DNA of 64,000 bases from Monarcha castaneiventris obscurior (GCA_026261815.1 JAMPIT010000230.1:5207001-5271000); one strand, 5' to 3'. Counted from the first letter of the stretch, positions 25,297 through 36,581 are shown. The notes: a model not told the origin generated them from the letters alone. Made by a program: numbers and translations.

Positions 25297-26494
25297 TTTA
25301 TTATACTGTAAGTACAGTTTCAAACATAATAGGATTTATTCATAGCATATTTACTCCGCTGAAGTGAGCATAAATATGTAAATATCTAAGGCTTAAACTG
25401 GGAATTGCCTACTGCTGCTTTTAAGTCATGCAGCACTCTCTGCACTCTAAATACAGGCTGACAGCAGAAACGGCAGAACTGTACTTCCAAGGAAAGTATT
25501 ACAGAAGGATCAACCTTGCATATCATTACCTTACCCCGACTTCTAATACAGAATGACAGTGGACACACAGTTGTAGCTTTCACACTGCTTTAATGGAACA
25601 ACTACAGAGAGAGAGTGAGAGTGCACATATTGCTGATTGGGGCAGCTCCCGCTGGAGTGTGATTTCAAGGAAGAAAAATCCCTTTTTATGAGATACCATT
25701 CAGATGTACTAAGCAAAATAATTTCATGTTGAAGTACATGTAAGTGAAGGGGTGTTGAATTTGTTTCCAGGTTGTCAGAGAAGAGGAGGACAGCAGAAGT
25801 GCCTGTGAGCAACACTCAGACAAAATCTTTTTCTGAGTGAAATAAACATGAAGTGTGTGGTGGGAAAGTTATTCTGCTGAAACCAGGGGATGCTGAAGCA
25901 TTGGCTTCTCTGGAGTATGAGGCAGCAGAGACCTGTTTCAAAGACTTGCAGGCATGAGAGGTTACACCAATGTGACGGAACTCCATGTGGGGTATATTAA
26001 AGTGAACGGACCCTGCTTATAGCTTTCTCAGAGGCAGAAAGCTCAATCAGTTTTCGAAGCTGCAAATAAATAAGTAAAAAGACACAGCAGAATTGCTCAT
26101 GGGGCAATTACTGGAGGGTAGTTGGAGCAACAGAAAAAAATACCAGCTTCACAGCTGACATTTCAGATCTAAGCAAATACCTGAGTAATCATCTTTAGCT
26201 GTGTACATATTTTAATTCACACCCTTCACTCACTTATTGCCTCTGTGCCAGATAGTTTTTAAGAATGGGAATCAATTGCCCATAAAAGGAGTCATATTGT
26301 CAACAAAGGAAACGAAATCCCCTGGTTCCTGAACAAACAGGCTCAAAGTAGCACTACAAACTTCTGCTCACCGCTGAGGCAATTTGCCTCTCGTGTAACC
26401 TGGAGGGTATCTCTCATTATAATTGCTACTCGGTCCTGGCTTGAATTGCTCCAAGCTCTTCTAATACAATCTGATCCCTTCAGACTCTGCTTTA

Positions 26495-26570
26495 CAGCCC
26501 TTGTTCAAGCATGAAGAATTCAAGCTGGAACAGGTGCAGAGCAGGATGATTAACAATCTGGGGAACAGGG
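26495..26570 (+). mobile_element. possible old CR1 fragment
   Basis: The stretch around CTGGAACAGGTGCAGAGCAG followed by GATGATTAACAATCTGGGGAA resembles the CR1 region just before the 3' domain (GAACAGGTGCAGAG, then GATGATCARRGG). No tail is visible and the flanks do not match. This is weak evidence. Confidence 0.35.
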
Positions 26571-29500
26571 GGTCTTTCACAAGCAGAGCTGCCAACGCTA
26601 TCAATTTATGTGGTAGACAACTGCTTTGGGCAGTAACCTACTGGATTTCCAGTATGTGGCAGCTTAGGTTCTTGGATGCCTGAAAATTCAGGAGAATTTC
26701 GCAGAGCATATGCAGAGCAACTTGAGGGGGAACGAACAGGGAGTCTGATGCATCCCTGGTCCCAGAAGGCGCACAGAGTCAATTGGTGGTTGTCACTGCT
26801 GCACCTGCAAAGACAAAATGGTCCAAGTGGGGCTCAGTTCACATGCTCTGGTAAAGGCTGACTGATGTCTGGGCTTACATGGGATGGGACAGGAAAACAC
26901 CGGGAAGGAAGAAATGTCACTTATGCTAAAAGATTGTATCAGCACATAAGGCAAAACAAATATGGACTGGCCAGGGATACAGTCACACTGTAAACTGGAA
27001 GATGCCAGGTAATTATGAGTGTACAGATGTGGCACAACAGCCTTCCTCTAAGGGAGGGGGAGGCAACAGCCCAGCTACTTCTAAAAAGAGCTTGAGCCTT
27101 TATGAAACGACTCTATTAAAATAGTGTCTGTAACATTAGGGATTAAATCAGCTAAATCCAAAGATCCTGTCCTGTTTTCAACCATGCAGTGGCCCTTATG
27201 TGCGCCTTTCTCATAAAAAACATATGCTCTTCTCTCCTTTCTCTGGAATTTCCTCTGTGTTTGTCTCCACTGAGCATTAGCAGTAGCATTATTTTGTGTT
27301 TCCAGTGTGTTCATCTTATTCTAAGAGCCAGGTCTTTGCATTAGCCTCAAGTTCTTTATGTTTTCTGCTTGCATTTCTTTACACATAAAGTCCACATAAA
27401 GGACTAGAGAATTAGGCATCATTTAGCTTAGCTGACAACACAGCCATTAAAAAAACTGTCTTGAAATTATATGTCCCTCATTTTTGTCTATTGTGCAATC
27501 ACAATTTTTTCTAAACTTTACAACATGATCACAATTACAACCCTCTGAAATAAGCAATGAATGAATCTTTCTTATGGCCATGAGATCACGAAGTCACTGG
27601 AAAATCTCCTCCTGAAAATCAGAGGCTAAATTTCTACTTCATCTGAGAGTTCGTGCATTGTGAATAAAAACTACCTAAATCCTATTACCACTGGTTATAG
27701 GTGACATTCCTCCCTGCTACAACCTCCCTTACAAAAATCCATCTGAATCTTTAATACTAAGTCATGAAGAAAAAACAACTTAGAACTTAAAAAATAAGGT
27801 CTTTTCAATTAAAGATTTAAAAGCAGAAGGCACCTTATGTACCTTTTTCTTATCTTTCAGATAAAGACCTCTTGGGTAAGCTTGGTAAATCCTTATCTGC
27901 TAGATAAAGGGCCACTATGATGGGCCTTATCGCTTAATTAAATCCTAGTACTATGTACAACGAAGTCAATAATTTGTTATACAAGATAGCACTTCAACCT
28001 GTGCATGGGATAATGCATCTCTATCGGTTCCTTGTACCTCAGCCCACTGTAATGGGTCATGTTCCATAACCTCTTCCTGGGCTTCCTGGAATTCAGTACA
28101 AAAAAGGTACCCAGCTTAACGTGAACAGGCTGTGATAAATAAATCTGTTGGATCAACTAGATAAATTAAAGTCCCCAAATCAAACTGATTTGATACATAA
28201 GTCCTAATTCTTCCTCGTCAGGAATTTAGCTGAATGTGAACATTTTGTGATTTTGACCCAAATAAAATACTGATGCCACCAATGACTGTAATGGAAAAAT
28301 AGTATAACCAAAGTTAGTATTAGAGGGTGTTACAATACCTGTGGACCAAATGTAGCTACTGAAAAAAAAAACATGATAAGGTCTAAATCCTGACTATCCT
28401 TGTGTTCATTAAGGTTCACATACTCATTGCATTTACATCCACACATACCAGGATGAAAAGAGAAACTGATCAATAACAGCTATAGCAACTATCACCACAT
28501 ATCATACTGCCAAGGTCTTCCTGAATGTAAACTCAGTTCAAATGATTCTGTCTTCTACATAAATACATTTGCATAAAGCTGTCTAATACATGCAATGCTT
28601 CATTTCACTAATTGGCTTATTGGTAACGTGCTAGAGTGATCTGTTCCTGAGTCTGTTTGGCAACAACACTTTTGTACATATGGAAAACCCATAAAATCAG
28701 ATGCTTTGTACCTCTTGAGTCTCTGAAGGACCCTATTATAGCCTAAACCTATTACCCATTATGCCCAGCAAACACAGAAATGGCTTGATTCTGTAATAAT
28801 GCACTGAAGCTCTCCAAGCCAGGAGTCTTTTCTTGATAAATGTGGAAAATGTTGGACTCGAGATCTGCTACCAGCACTAATCTTGCTCAGTACCATAAAA
28901 ATAGAGACTATATGGCTGGGATTTATTTCCCTTCACTTTGATCAAGAGAAGTGTCCCACAGCTAAGAGCTGCCATTCAGCCCATCTAATGTAACAGAATG
29001 AAGGAGGTTGCACAACAAGCTTAGCTTAGGCATCTGACCTTTATGTAATCAGAGACAGAGAACATTTATCCTCCCCCTAGGAAGAAGCCCTGAGGAGTGT
29101 CTGAGCATGGAGCTGTACCAGTGCTACAAGACAAGGTGTCTGTCCATATTGGATGGCGCATTAAAATTCTCAGGTGCTCAGTAAGACAAAAAGTCCAGAT
29201 GAGGATGTTGCTCATGCTGAAGATGCTGAGTGCTCTGGAGTGTGTTATCTTTACTAATTTATGCCAATGATGTGCTCAGGCCTGCGCACTCAGTGTTAAG
29301 CAGAGACAACTCCTAGCCACTGGGATAAACCATAAACTGATTCCATGGATTATGCCACTCCAAATCACCCTCATTAGGATTATTCCGTAAATTTAGCATC
29401 TCCACACATTTACAGGGTTTGTTGCTATCACATTCTGCTTTCACAAAGCTGAGGGAGCAAAAACTGCTTCCAGGAACTGCTGGTATTGACGCCAGGCTAA

Positions 29501-32500
29501 ATATGCTCAGAGTTGCTCGAGCTGTGTGCAGGAGTTCCTGGATTTCACAGCTGGCTACTTCTAGCAAATTGTACTCCTTTCTGTGCATAGTCCCAGAGGA
29601 TTTCCCCATAAATGCATAGACCCAGTTCTTGCATGTCTGGCAAACTCTTCTTGTATGCTTGCCAAGTTTTAAAGGGCAAGGAATCAACAGCTGATAATTT
29701 ATGCCAGGAACCTACAATGATCCAAACTCACCCCTCGTGTAATTCGGTAAAGACAGCAGAGTTCCAGGGGAGAAGTTGTTGGCTTAGCAAAGCAAATTTT
29801 CACTGACATTTGAGGAATACACAGTATCAATTAAAGCAGAGCTAATTATTGCTACTATTATTTGCATTGCAGTAGTTCCCAGAGGCTTTCAATGGGATTA
29901 TAGCCTTCTGGCACGAGGAGTTCTTAGGAACATGAGCTCGTATCTGGAAGTTTGTTCACGATTGCTGACATTTGGTACCTGTGCGCAATCTTCAGTGCGG
30001 CTCCACAGAGCACTGTGTTTTGCTCACAGGTATGGGTCACAGGAATCTGAGCCACAGGAGTTCCTTGTGATGCTCTGAGGTTTACCTAGAGCCATCCCAT
30101 GTCCTTCTGCTCTTTTACAGGCTGGCCTGTGTCCAGAGAAAGCAAGCTCTTCCCAAAGCTCAGCATTTGGGCAAGGCCAACAATGCTGTACATTGGCTCC
30201 TTGTCAGGAAGTCTTGGGAAACAACTCCTAACCTTTATTTACTCTGATATGTTTATCATGGGGTGCCACTCTCTTTACCTAAGAATGGGGGATCTTAGAC
30301 ATTATCCACTATATTGGGTCATTCTTGAAAGGAAGGACTGCCTTACATTTGTAACTTCACCCTGATTCACCTGCTGTCCCTGACACCAGATGGGCTTCCT
30401 GGTGAAATGAAGCAAAGATTTAGTCAGATTCCCAGTTTAGTCAGATTTCCAGCATCCAGACTGAAAAAAAAAATTATAACTAAATCACTGTAAATCACAC
30501 CTGGATTTTCTTGGTGTTTTATGATTTCTTTCCACTAGATTCCTAAAATATATTGCAAACACTGGGGTCCAGAGCACTACCCAGGCTTCTGAGTGCCGCT
30601 CTCTGTTCAGAACCCAAAGTACAGCCCAAACATCCCTGCAGCCAGCTGAAGCTAGTAAAAATTTATGTATTTTACACTACAACAAGAAATGTGTTCTGTT
30701 GAGATTTTGATCTTTGGTGGTTGACCACCTTCCTAGGGACTCCACACGTGACACATCAATAACACACTTGACACATTGCTTGCTCAGCCCTTTTCTCAGC
30801 TCACAAGCTCTCCTGTTCTCCACCCTCGCAGCTGCTTAAGGGGTCCCAGGGTCACATTGCTCTGAAGAAATTACAGTTGAAATAAGATGCATCAACTGGA
30901 TTGCAGACTACAAGGCAGATAAGCTGCAACAAGGGGATAAATATGTAAGAAGAATGCAGGAGGAAACAGAAAGAAAAATTACAGTGAAACCAAAATTGGA
31001 TACACATGAACACTGCCCACAGCTCTGAAACTGCAGTTAGTCATGGGGCTGTAACACACTCAGAAATGTTTTCTGTTCAAAGTTTATCACCGGTATTTTT
31101 CATATACCTACTTGCTTTAATCCTCATACTGTTCTCTTTCCTTAAGTAAGACATTTATTAGTTTTCAAGTCGTTGCAACTTTCCTAATCTGCCTCTGCCC
31201 TTTCAGGGGATTGGCTCAAAGAGAAAGCGCCTTTCACCTGTGTCTCTCTCTTAAGAGGTACTGCTGCCTCCTACAATCGCTGTCACTGCCAACAGGTCAT
31301 GGATCAGGCCCAGTGACACCTACAAGAGAGTGGAATTGCTTTTGTGCCCCTCATTTGTACACTTTAAATCCAGGATTTCCTGTCAGGTGTGACAGAACAT
31401 TTGCTGCATCACAGGATGTTGCTGAAATAACCCAAGAACTGTTTAGTGCCTGGTTTGGAGGAATTCACCCCCCCAAAGACAGGTTTAACTTTGGATGGAA
31501 GATGGTGCCTCAGAGTGAGGTGTCACTTTGAGAGGTTCGGCACAAGGAGGTTATGAGCCAAACCCATCTGAGCCAGCCTGCCATGCTGTGAAAACTCAGT
31601 CTGGTTTTGCAAGCTCACAAAGAGGTAACTGTGCTTAAATAGTAAGTCAAAAGTATACTTTGTCTAGGGGATTAGGAACTATTTGCTGTTCATAACACTG
31701 TTCTGAACACCCTCATATTAATTTCAAGCGTTTAATGGAATTAAACTTGGAAGGCTGCTGTACCGGATTTCTGACTGATTTTTAACCACTTGAGTGTGCA
31801 AAAATAAACAATGATTTAAATATAAAAAAAAATTAAAAGGCAAGATTGTGCCTGCTCCAAAAATAAGTTCAAAATTATTTTGAAAGAAAATGTTAACATC
31901 CAAACCTCGTGTAAATAAAAGTGATAATGACTATTACTGAGGAAATAGCTTAATGTAGACAAGTTAGGACACAGCAATTTTTATTGCGAGGTTTAAAAGA
32001 AGAAATCTGAGGCAGGAAATGCAAAGCAACCTGCTCCAGTAATGCAGTGAGTGCAGAATCAGGATTACTGGATCTTGAGCTCTCTCTCTCTGTCATTTAC
32101 TTAATCCCCTTGCAAAACAATCTGTTGCATTCCTGACTGCAACAGGATTTTCTTGGAAGACTCACAGGCAAGTACATTATTTATGGAGAACTTCCAAAAG
32201 TATTTTTTAAACTGATGATGATCAGTTCACATAAAGTAATTTTAATTTATGGGTTCCAGAACCTGTATGTTAACTTACCAAAAAGACACTTGTGTTTTAT
32301 AGCACAGGGTAGGTAGTACAGAGAAAAAGCTGGAGTTTTTACACCGAATCCAGAACAAGTATAGTTCCTGGAATTTGAAAATTCATAGGAAGTTCTGAGT
32401 GAAGGTGAGTAAAGTCACCATACCTGCCTCTGTCATTATCATTTAGGTCCCTGTTTCCATGCCTGCTGAAGTTCAGACACCTGAGAATGGCCACTCCTTT

Positions 32501-32538
32501 TGTACCAGAGCTGTGCAAAGTGGCTGAAGTGTTTGTAT

Positions 32539-32978
32539 TGATGCCTTATCCTGGTCTTAAAAATTAAGAGGCGAACACGGTTGGAAGGGAAAAAGGGTTT
32601 TACCTTGGTATTTATTGAAAGGATCCTTAGGTGCACCACGAACAGGTCGAATACCCTTCTGTGCACCCCCCCATTGCCACCGCAAAAGTCTTACTAATTA
32701 GCATATCTATCAAATATTCCCCAATGAGAGGCTCAAATGAGTCCCCCCTCCCAAGGAACCTTCTCCTGGATGGTTCTATCTTAGTTTACAAAATGTGTTC
32801 TGGAGAGGGCCTTGGGGTTGGGGCACCCTGGCACCCTAACTACGAAGCCTCTAAAATGTTTAGTCTCTTAGCTTAACAAACAAGTCCAAGAATGTAGGCA
32901 AAAAGCACCAAGAATACAGAAGTTGCAGAAAGGTATAACAGGGGTATAAGAGAAAAGACAAAAATCATCATGGCATCA
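32539..32978 (-). mobile_element. solo LTR of an endogenous retrovirus
   Basis: The 440-bp block has perfect 7-bp inverted ends, TGATGCC at the left and GGCATCA at the right. It is flanked by the 4-bp direct repeat GTAT (32535-32538 and 32979-32982). On the minus strand an AATAAA lies at 32611-32616, about 75 bp before the element end, followed by a U5-like stretch. A 4-bp duplication is typical of class I (gammaretrovirus-like) elements, so that class is an inference. No viral genes are present: it is a solo LTR. The TATA box on the minus strand is not clear. Confidence 0.8.
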
Positions 32979-34422
32979 GTATATCAACAAAATAATAGTT
33001 AAGTGTCCTCTTATTCCCCTTTAACATTGGATTGGTCTGTTAAGCAAATGGTAAATTGGTTTCTGTTTGGACTGTCAGTCATAGCAAACAAATTAGTTAT
33101 TAAAATGAGCAAAAATATGGAGCATAAAACATCCATAAAATGCCCTCTTCTACATATCTGAATTCCACAAAGCTGCCCATTGTGAATACATTATGTTTAA
33201 CAATTTTCCAGCATCAAACAAAAGGAATGCAAAGAATTTTGACAAGAGAGCTGTGAATTGTAACAGGCTGCAGCTGAGACTGGCTGAGTCTTGCCCCACA
33301 CAGCCTTTAAGGAGCCCAGGAAACTCCTTCCCTTGTCAGGAAACCCTTTTGTATTGCAAACCAGCTTCAGGAAATAAAGATCAATACCAAGGAGCAATTG
33401 CTGAAATCCTGGCCGCACTGAAATCATCGTGGGCTTCTACCATTGATAGTTGTAGCATTCACTTATCGCATCAGGCAATCAGAGCTGGACTGATGGGCTA
33501 CATATTAAATTATCAGCAAGCATCACCTACTGACGGTCTGCTTCCCAAATTAAAGACAGAATGAGTTTGTAGGAATACAATAAGAATAAACCTCTAGCTG
33601 TATGGTTGTGAAGAAAACCTGAAAAATGAGATCAAATGCAATGTAGAGACAAGTCTGCAGGGAGCACAGAACAAAGTGACATGAGAACTTCCCTATTCTC
33701 ATAGCGAGGGTTTAATCAGATAATGATGATAATTTAAATACTAACATTGTTAATTATTTCCATGAGGACTTGTCCACCTGGGAAAGTTTTGCCGTTTACT
33801 TGAACTAGTCTTGTTATAGCAGGCTCCATTAAACTGTTTTAGATCAGATTTGGTTTCACAAGTAGTATAACCTAGAAGTTTGGTTTATACCACGGCATAA
33901 TTTTATATTGCATTTAACCTGGCCTGTGCAGAAGTCTGGATTCCACTGTTAAAACTGGGAGAACTCAAGAAGGAAACTCAAAAGGAAAACTTTTTGGTAA
34001 TTACATTTCTGTGGGATCAGTGATCCAAACTAATATCCTCAGCAGCCACACAATCGCTGGGTCCTTTGAAAAGGAGAGGGGAGAAAGCAGCCAAGCAGCC
34101 AGGAGGGAAGAGCTTGGACCACCAGCAGGAAAGGATTCACAGTTTGCAATGAACTAAACTGAGCATGTTGTAAAATTGAACCTGTAAAGTGAGAACTTGG
34201 GTGAGGTTTGAGTGGGAAAGCAAGAACCACATGGTCTGAACTCCTTCAGGTCCATTTATAGATGCATTAACTTCCCTGCATGCTCAAGCCTTGAGAGATG
34301 GGGGACCACAGATCTATCTAACACACCCTTTCATGGTGTATTTAATTCATCAACCCATGAGGTTTTTTGTCACCCAACAGGCAGCTGAACTGGAGCATTC
34401 AAGCTGGACCTGTGACTCCTGA
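32979..34422. other. intergenic DNA, no gene recognised
   Basis: Mostly AT-rich unique-looking sequence. A 123-codon open frame (33193-33564) has no recognisable domain or splice context. Nothing else is supported. Confidence 0.45.
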
Positions 34423-34861
34423 AGCCTCAATACAGCGCAGTGTGTCCAGTTCTGGGAGCCTCCATTCAGGAAGGACACTGAGGCGCTGGGGTGGGTCCAC
34501 AGAAAGGCAATGAAGCTGGGTCTGGAGCACAAGCCTGATGAGGAGCAGCGGAGGGGGCTGGGGGTGCTCGGCCTGGAGAAAAGGAGACTCAGGGGTGACC
34601 TTATCAGCGGGGAACTTATCACACTCTACAAGCAACTGAAAGGAGGCTGTAGCCAGGTGGGAGTCGATCTCATGTTTAAAGCAACCTGTGATAGGACAAG
34701 AGGAAATACTCTTAAGCCGCACCAGGGGAGGTTTAGGTTGGAGAAAAAGCGGATTGGACATGGGAATGGGCTGCCCAGGGTGGTGGCAGAGTCACCGTTC
34801 CTGGAAGCGTTTAAGGAAAGGCCGGACGTGGCACTCAGTGCCGCGGTGTAATTGGTACATG
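34423..34861 (+). mobile_element. CR1 retroposon 3' region, left part
   Basis: It matches the CR1 segment that begins near the GTGTCCAGTTCTGGG block and continues through GGAGCACAAGCCTGATGAGG, the GGAGACTCAGGGGTGA block, AGGGGAGGTTTAGGTTGGA and GGGCTGCCCAGGGTGGTGG. It ends at 34861 in ACATG, the proposed left target duplication of the following LTR. There are several indels and no coding potential. The remainder of the same CR1 is at 35516-35585. Confidence 0.9.
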
Positions 34862-35510
34862 TGATAGATAGATGCTATAATATTGGCTTTCTGCAAATGC
34901 TGAGTGATGTTAAAGTAACTTTTGTAATAGATATTATAAGAGTAGCTTTATTATAGATATATGCTATACGTATAATGTAGCTTTGTTATGAAGATGTAGT
35001 TTCTTTTTTAACAATAACTGATGTCTTTATTTCTGCCATTTTAACCTAAAGTATAAGCATAACAATGAAATAGCTATGCTTGTGAGCTGTCTGCTTGGTT
35101 GGGTAACATCCAACCAACATGTGTTGAGGACCCCTGCTACTGACATCTATCAGCAGCCACCATCGGCAGAGACCACGGACCAAAGCCCACTCGGGAGGTG
35201 ATAATAAAAACGGATTAAAACCACAGCCAAGGAATGCGCAGGCTCTAAAAAGGCGGACCCAAGGAGGAGCTAGGCTAAACAGCTCCTGGAACATGCAAAC
35301 TAGTTTGAAGAAAAGTTTGAATATGCGTAATTGTTTATGAATATGTGATAGACTGATGTGTATGTAAAGGGGGTCTCCGAAGTAGCAGGTGTGCTCTTGG
35401 CTGAGCGCCAAAGCACTCAGCGCTGTGAATTTTGCTCTATTATCTTTGACCCTTATTGTCCTTTATTAAACATTTAATTCCTAACAGGAGAGTGAACCTC
35501 GTTTTTCACA
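34862..35510 (+). mobile_element. LTR-like insertion (probable solo LTR) inside CR1
   Basis: About 650 bp of AT-rich sequence splits a CR1 tail. The best boundaries give TGATAG at the left and TTTTCACA at the right, flanked by ACATG (34857-34861) and GCATG (35511-35515), a 5-bp duplication with one mismatch. Removing it restores a continuous CR1. On the + strand a weak TATA-like TATGTAAAG (about 35360) precedes the variant poly(A) signal ATTAAA (about 35465), with about 45 bp of U5-like DNA after it. The family is unknown and no viral gene remains. It lies directly upstream of the RBM33 CpG island in the same orientation. Confidence 0.7.
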
Positions 35511-35515
35511 GCATG

Positions 35516-35585
35516 GCAGTGTTCAGTCATAGGTTGGACTCGATGATCTCAGAGGTGTTTCCCAACCGAACCGATTCCGTGATTC
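35516..35585 (+). mobile_element. CR1 retroposon 3' terminus, right part
   Basis: It continues the CR1 of 34423-34861: GTTCAGTCATAGGTTGGACT, CGATGATCTCAGAGGTGTTT, then CCCAACC and the terminal GATTCCGTGATTC. The CpG island begins directly after it. Confidence 0.92.
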
Positions 35586-35810
35586 AGTGCGAGCCGCGCA
35601 TTCCAGAGGCGGTACGAGGGGTCACCCACGTCCGCAAGAGACAGCTACAGACGCCCGTCAGGGAGTCTCTCCCTCCCATTCCCACTGTTCGTCCAGGCCA
35701 GGGGAAACCGCCCCAGCACCAGCCGGGCTGGCCCCGCTCACACCCGGGACAGGAACCAGCCCTGCCCGCCCGGGCCCGGCCGCGCCGCCATTCCGGCCTG
35801 AGGGCGGCCC

Positions 35811-35876
35811 CGCGCACGCGCCGCTCCCGCCCCGCCCCGGCGCACGCGCAGCGCCCTCCCGCCCCGCGCACGCGCA
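35811..35876. promoter_or_regulatory. three NRF1-type sites in tandem
   Basis: CGCGCACGCGCC (35811-35822), GGCGCACGCGCA (35839-35850) and CGCGCACGCGCA (35865-35876) match the NRF1 consensus YGCGCAYGCGCR at 11, 11 and 12 of 12 positions. Start-to-start spacing is 28 and 26 bp. NRF1 drives many ubiquitously expressed genes. Confidence 0.75.
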
Positions 35877-35993
35877 GAGGCCGCCGGGGCGCCCAACCAG
35901 CGGCGCGCGCCGCCCGCCCGCCCCCTCCCCGCGGAGGAGGGACCGCGGTCCGCCGCCTTCCCAGGATGCAGCGCGGCGGCGAGAGCGGCGGCG

Positions 35994-36004
35994 GCCGCCA
36001 TGTT
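35994..36004 (-). promoter_or_regulatory. YY1 site overlapping an upstream ATG
   Basis: GCCGCCATGTT is the complement of the YY1 consensus AACATGGCGGC. Such sites in the first bases of 5' UTRs both direct transcription and supply a Kozak-like ATG. Confidence 0.7.
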
Positions 36005-36011
36005 GTGCTAG
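36000..36011 (+). other. three-codon upstream ORF (MLC-stop)
   Basis: The ATG inside the YY1 site is followed by TTG TGC TAG. It has a GCCGCC context with G at -3, so scanning ribosomes could initiate on it, then reinitiate at the main start 168 bp downstream. Presence in the mRNA is likely but depends on the start site. Confidence 0.55.
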
Positions 36012-36178
36012 TTTGTTGTTCTCCGGCGGCGGGAGCGGCGCTCGCCGGGCGCTGAATCCGAGCTCTTCCCGGCTCCTTGCCCGTGTCCTTCGCCGCCTCA
36101 CCGGGACCCGCCGCTCCGGCGGGCGGCACCGCGGCGCTGCCGCGACCCGCCGCCGCCGCCTGGGCCGGGCGAAGAGCC

Positions 36179-36206
36179 ATGGCTGCCGCGCTGGGGGGAG
36201 GCGCCG
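36179..36206 (+). CDS. RBM33: RBM33 coding exon 1 (start codon)
   Basis: First coding exon of RBM33. It reads MAAALGGGA plus the first base of the next codon, with the start in GAGCCATGG, a good Kozak context with G at +4. It ends at a strong donor (G|GTGAGT). Joined to the next exons it gives an acidic N-terminus typical of vertebrate RBM33. RBM33 is a nuclear RNA-binding protein reported to promote NXF1-dependent export of GC-rich transcripts and to bind m6A-marked RNA and recruit the demethylase ALKBH5. The window covers only its acidic N-terminal 215 codons; the proline/glutamine-rich centre and C-terminal RRM-like region of the family lie beyond the right edge. The identification rests on the exon ladder: DDDFDQFDKPGAERSWRRR, then SDLSDEELNDDLLQSDN, then VSLNATSG and TEDQIEY blocks. 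A CpG-island promoter fits broad expression. Confidence 0.93.
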
Positions 36207-36581
36207 GTGAGTGCCGGGGCCCGCGGCCGGAGAGCGGGGCCGGCTCGGGGCGGTGCGGCCGGCGGGGTGCGGGGAGCCCCGGGCTCCTGCGCCGCCTTCC
36301 CGGGGCAGAGGCTCCGCTGCTGCCGTGGGCCTGGGTGGGGGCGGCGCGTCCGGCGTGGTCGGGGCTGGGGGGCCGCGGATCGGGGGGAGCAGGAGCGTCC
36401 CTGGCCCCGCCGCTTCCCGGGAGCGCCGCTCCGGGTCCTGGGGGCCGGCGTCGTGCGGCGATGGGAGGCCCTGTGTCCGTCTGCTGGGCCGGGGCAGGGC
36501 CGGGAGGGACAGCGGCCTCGCCACTCGCCCCGGGTGCGGGGCCTCCGGGGGACATGGGTGCGTTTTTTTGAAAGGCATTCG

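Larger units (their letters stand above)
20975..32538. other. intergenic DNA, no gene recognised
   Basis: AT-rich, largely single-copy-looking DNA. It contains a SOX-like inverted repeat (25007-25043) and a RUNX-like palindrome (25281-25296), a possible old CR1 scrap (about 26495-26570) and a possible decayed LTR end (about 27.84-28.15 kb). No open frame shows a recognisable protein family or convincing splice pattern. Given the vertebrate gene order around RBM33, regulatory DNA is the more likely content. Confidence 0.45.
35966..36055 (+). other. possible 29-codon upstream ORF in the RBM33 5' region
   Basis: An ATG at 35966 opens a frame of 29 codons that stops with TGA at 36053-36055, 124 bp before the main start. 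Whether it is in the transcript depends on where transcription begins. It overlaps the shorter upstream frame in a different reading frame. Confidence 0.4.
35590..36560 (+). promoter_or_regulatory. CpG-island promoter of RBM33
   Basis: The GC content and CpG frequency rise sharply after the CR1 tail and stay high to about 36560, covering the upstream region, the 5' UTR, coding exon 1 and the start of intron 1. No TATA box is seen, as usual for housekeeping CpG promoters. Visible sites are three NRF1-type palindromes (35811-35876), GC boxes around 35831-35840, an ETS-type ATTCCGG at 35790-35796, a TTCCCAGGATGCA element resembling ZNF143 sites at about 35958-35970, and a YY1 consensus at 35994-36004. 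YY1 sites usually sit just downstream of the start, so transcription probably begins at about 35.95-35.99 kb. The long open frames on both strands here are composition artefacts. Confidence 0.85.

Noticed and set aside
33193..33564. 123-codon open frame
   Set aside because: No family resemblance, no promoter or splice context, and AT-rich surroundings. Kept only as a note.
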